From positions 1 through 6,504 of the forward strand of contig UNSM01000034.1 in NCBI GenBank assembly GCA_900555425.1: DNA of 6,504 nucleotides. Direction: 5' to 3'. This stretch comes from Candidatus Saccharimonadota bacterium. Lineage in GTDB: Bacteria > Patescibacteriota > Saccharimonadia > Saccharimonadales > Saccharimonadaceae. Made by a program: the position numbers and the translations under genes. The notes under the pieces are model-generated. The model searched no databases and was not told where the DNA came from. It saw only the letters and a program-made list of their open reading frames with translations. Shown in pieces: positions 6,336-6,504 of this stretch (its first letter is position 1; each line of letters starts with the position of its first letter).

Positions 6336-6344
6336 TGCTACAAT
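6336..6344 (+). promoter_or_regulatory. Extended -10 promoter of polA, predicted leaderless
   Basis: TGCTACAAT: a TGn extension plus TACAAT (5/6 to TATAAT), ending 6 nt before the polA ATG at 6351. It lies in the 16-bp gap after the preceding stop codon. There is no clear -35 (TCTAAC at 6316-6321) and no SD. Confidence 0.65.
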
Positions 6345-6350
6345 AGAAGT

Positions 6351-6504
6351 ATGAAGCGTCTAGTGGTTATTGATGGAAAGTCGGTGTTTTACCGAGGTTA
6401 TTATGCTATGCCGGGATTGTCGATGGCTGACGGAACTCCGACTGGTGGTGTGTATGGATTTGTAAGTTTGGCAATTGAGCTGATTAAAAAATTGGAGCCG
6501 GATT
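6351..6504 (+). CDS. polA: DNA polymerase I, N-terminal fragment (5' nuclease domain)
   Basis: Cut off by the right edge after 51 codons. The visible part is the start of the 5'-3' exonuclease/flap-nuclease domain of Pol I: LVVIDGKSVFYRGYYAMPGL, with the metal-binding D8, then the conserved DGTPTGGVYGF and a helix (LAIELIKKLEPD). The family pattern is 'LLLIDGxSxxYRAFYALPPL...DGTPTNAVYGF'. Pol I removes RNA primers and fills gaps in replication and repair. Whether the 3'-5' exonuclease and polymerase domains follow cannot be seen. The ATG is fixed by the N-terminal motif distance and the extended -10 box just upstream. Confidence 0.93.
   Translation, partial: MKRLVVIDGKSVFYRGYYAMPGLSMADGTPTGGVYGFVSLAIELIKKLEPD

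Noticed and set aside
6296..6360. Direct repeat GAAGCGTC at 6296-6303 and 6353-6360
   Set aside because: Only 8 bp, both copies in coding sequence and not flanking an element; expected by chance.
1..6504. Alternative genetic code (UGA = Gly or Trp)
   Set aside because: orn and dnaG end at TGA exactly where their families end and the next gene begins; no in-frame TGA interrupts any of the conserved genes.

Overview
This window looks like a chromosomal housekeeping stretch from a small-genome bacterium of the Patescibacteria/CPR group, most likely Saccharibacteria (TM7). The grounds are the gene set, the very tight packing, and the style of the proteins: an AT-leaning Gram-positive-like sigma factor, a Pol I with a TGGVYGF N-terminus, and an archaeal-looking P-loop kinase. 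TGA is used as a normal stop (orn and dnaG both end in it), which argues against the UGA-glycine lineages (SR1/Gracilibacteria). The taxonomic call is an inference from recollection, not a database result.

Layout. 1-711 (+): 3' part of a gene open through the left edge, with a faint CCA-adding-enzyme/poly(A)-polymerase-like motif. 724-1275 (+): orn, oligoribonuclease, overlapping by 4 bp a MmcQ/YjbR-family gene (1272-1610, +). 1607-2218 (-): a single-pass membrane protein converging on MmcQ, with stop codons overlapping. 2272-4005 (+): dnaG primase, overlapping by 4 bp the primary sigma factor gene rpoD (4002-4964, +). 4965-5552 (-): a small P-loop kinase of the UPF0200/dephospho-CoA-kinase-like type, converging on rpoD with no spacer. 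About 5615-6334 (+): an unrecognised, differently biased gene, divergent from the kinase. 6351-end (+): the first 51 codons of polA. No gap between genes exceeds about 65 bp. No tRNA, rRNA, CRISPR, IS element or convincing hairpin terminator was seen.

How the genes work together. dnaG-rpoD is the core of the classical macromolecular-synthesis operon (replication priming plus housekeeping transcription), here without rpsU. polA (repair and primer removal) starts a further unit, and orn finishes RNA decay by degrading the last short oligoribonucleotides.

Two things stand out. First, the DnaG zinc-binding domain keeps its shape and exact ligand spacing, but all four zinc ligands are replaced (S35, T38, D56, S59). 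Second, every confidently placed transcription-unit-leading gene (orn, the membrane protein, dnaG, the kinase, polA) has a -10-like hexamer ending exactly 6 nt before its ATG and no Shine-Dalgarno sequence; four of the five also carry a TGn extended -10. The two operon-internal genes (mmcQ-like, rpoD) instead have an SD and a 4-bp stop/start overlap. This suggests leaderless transcription for leading genes and SD-driven coupling inside operons. The sigma factor made here retains the region 3.0 residues that read extended -10 elements.
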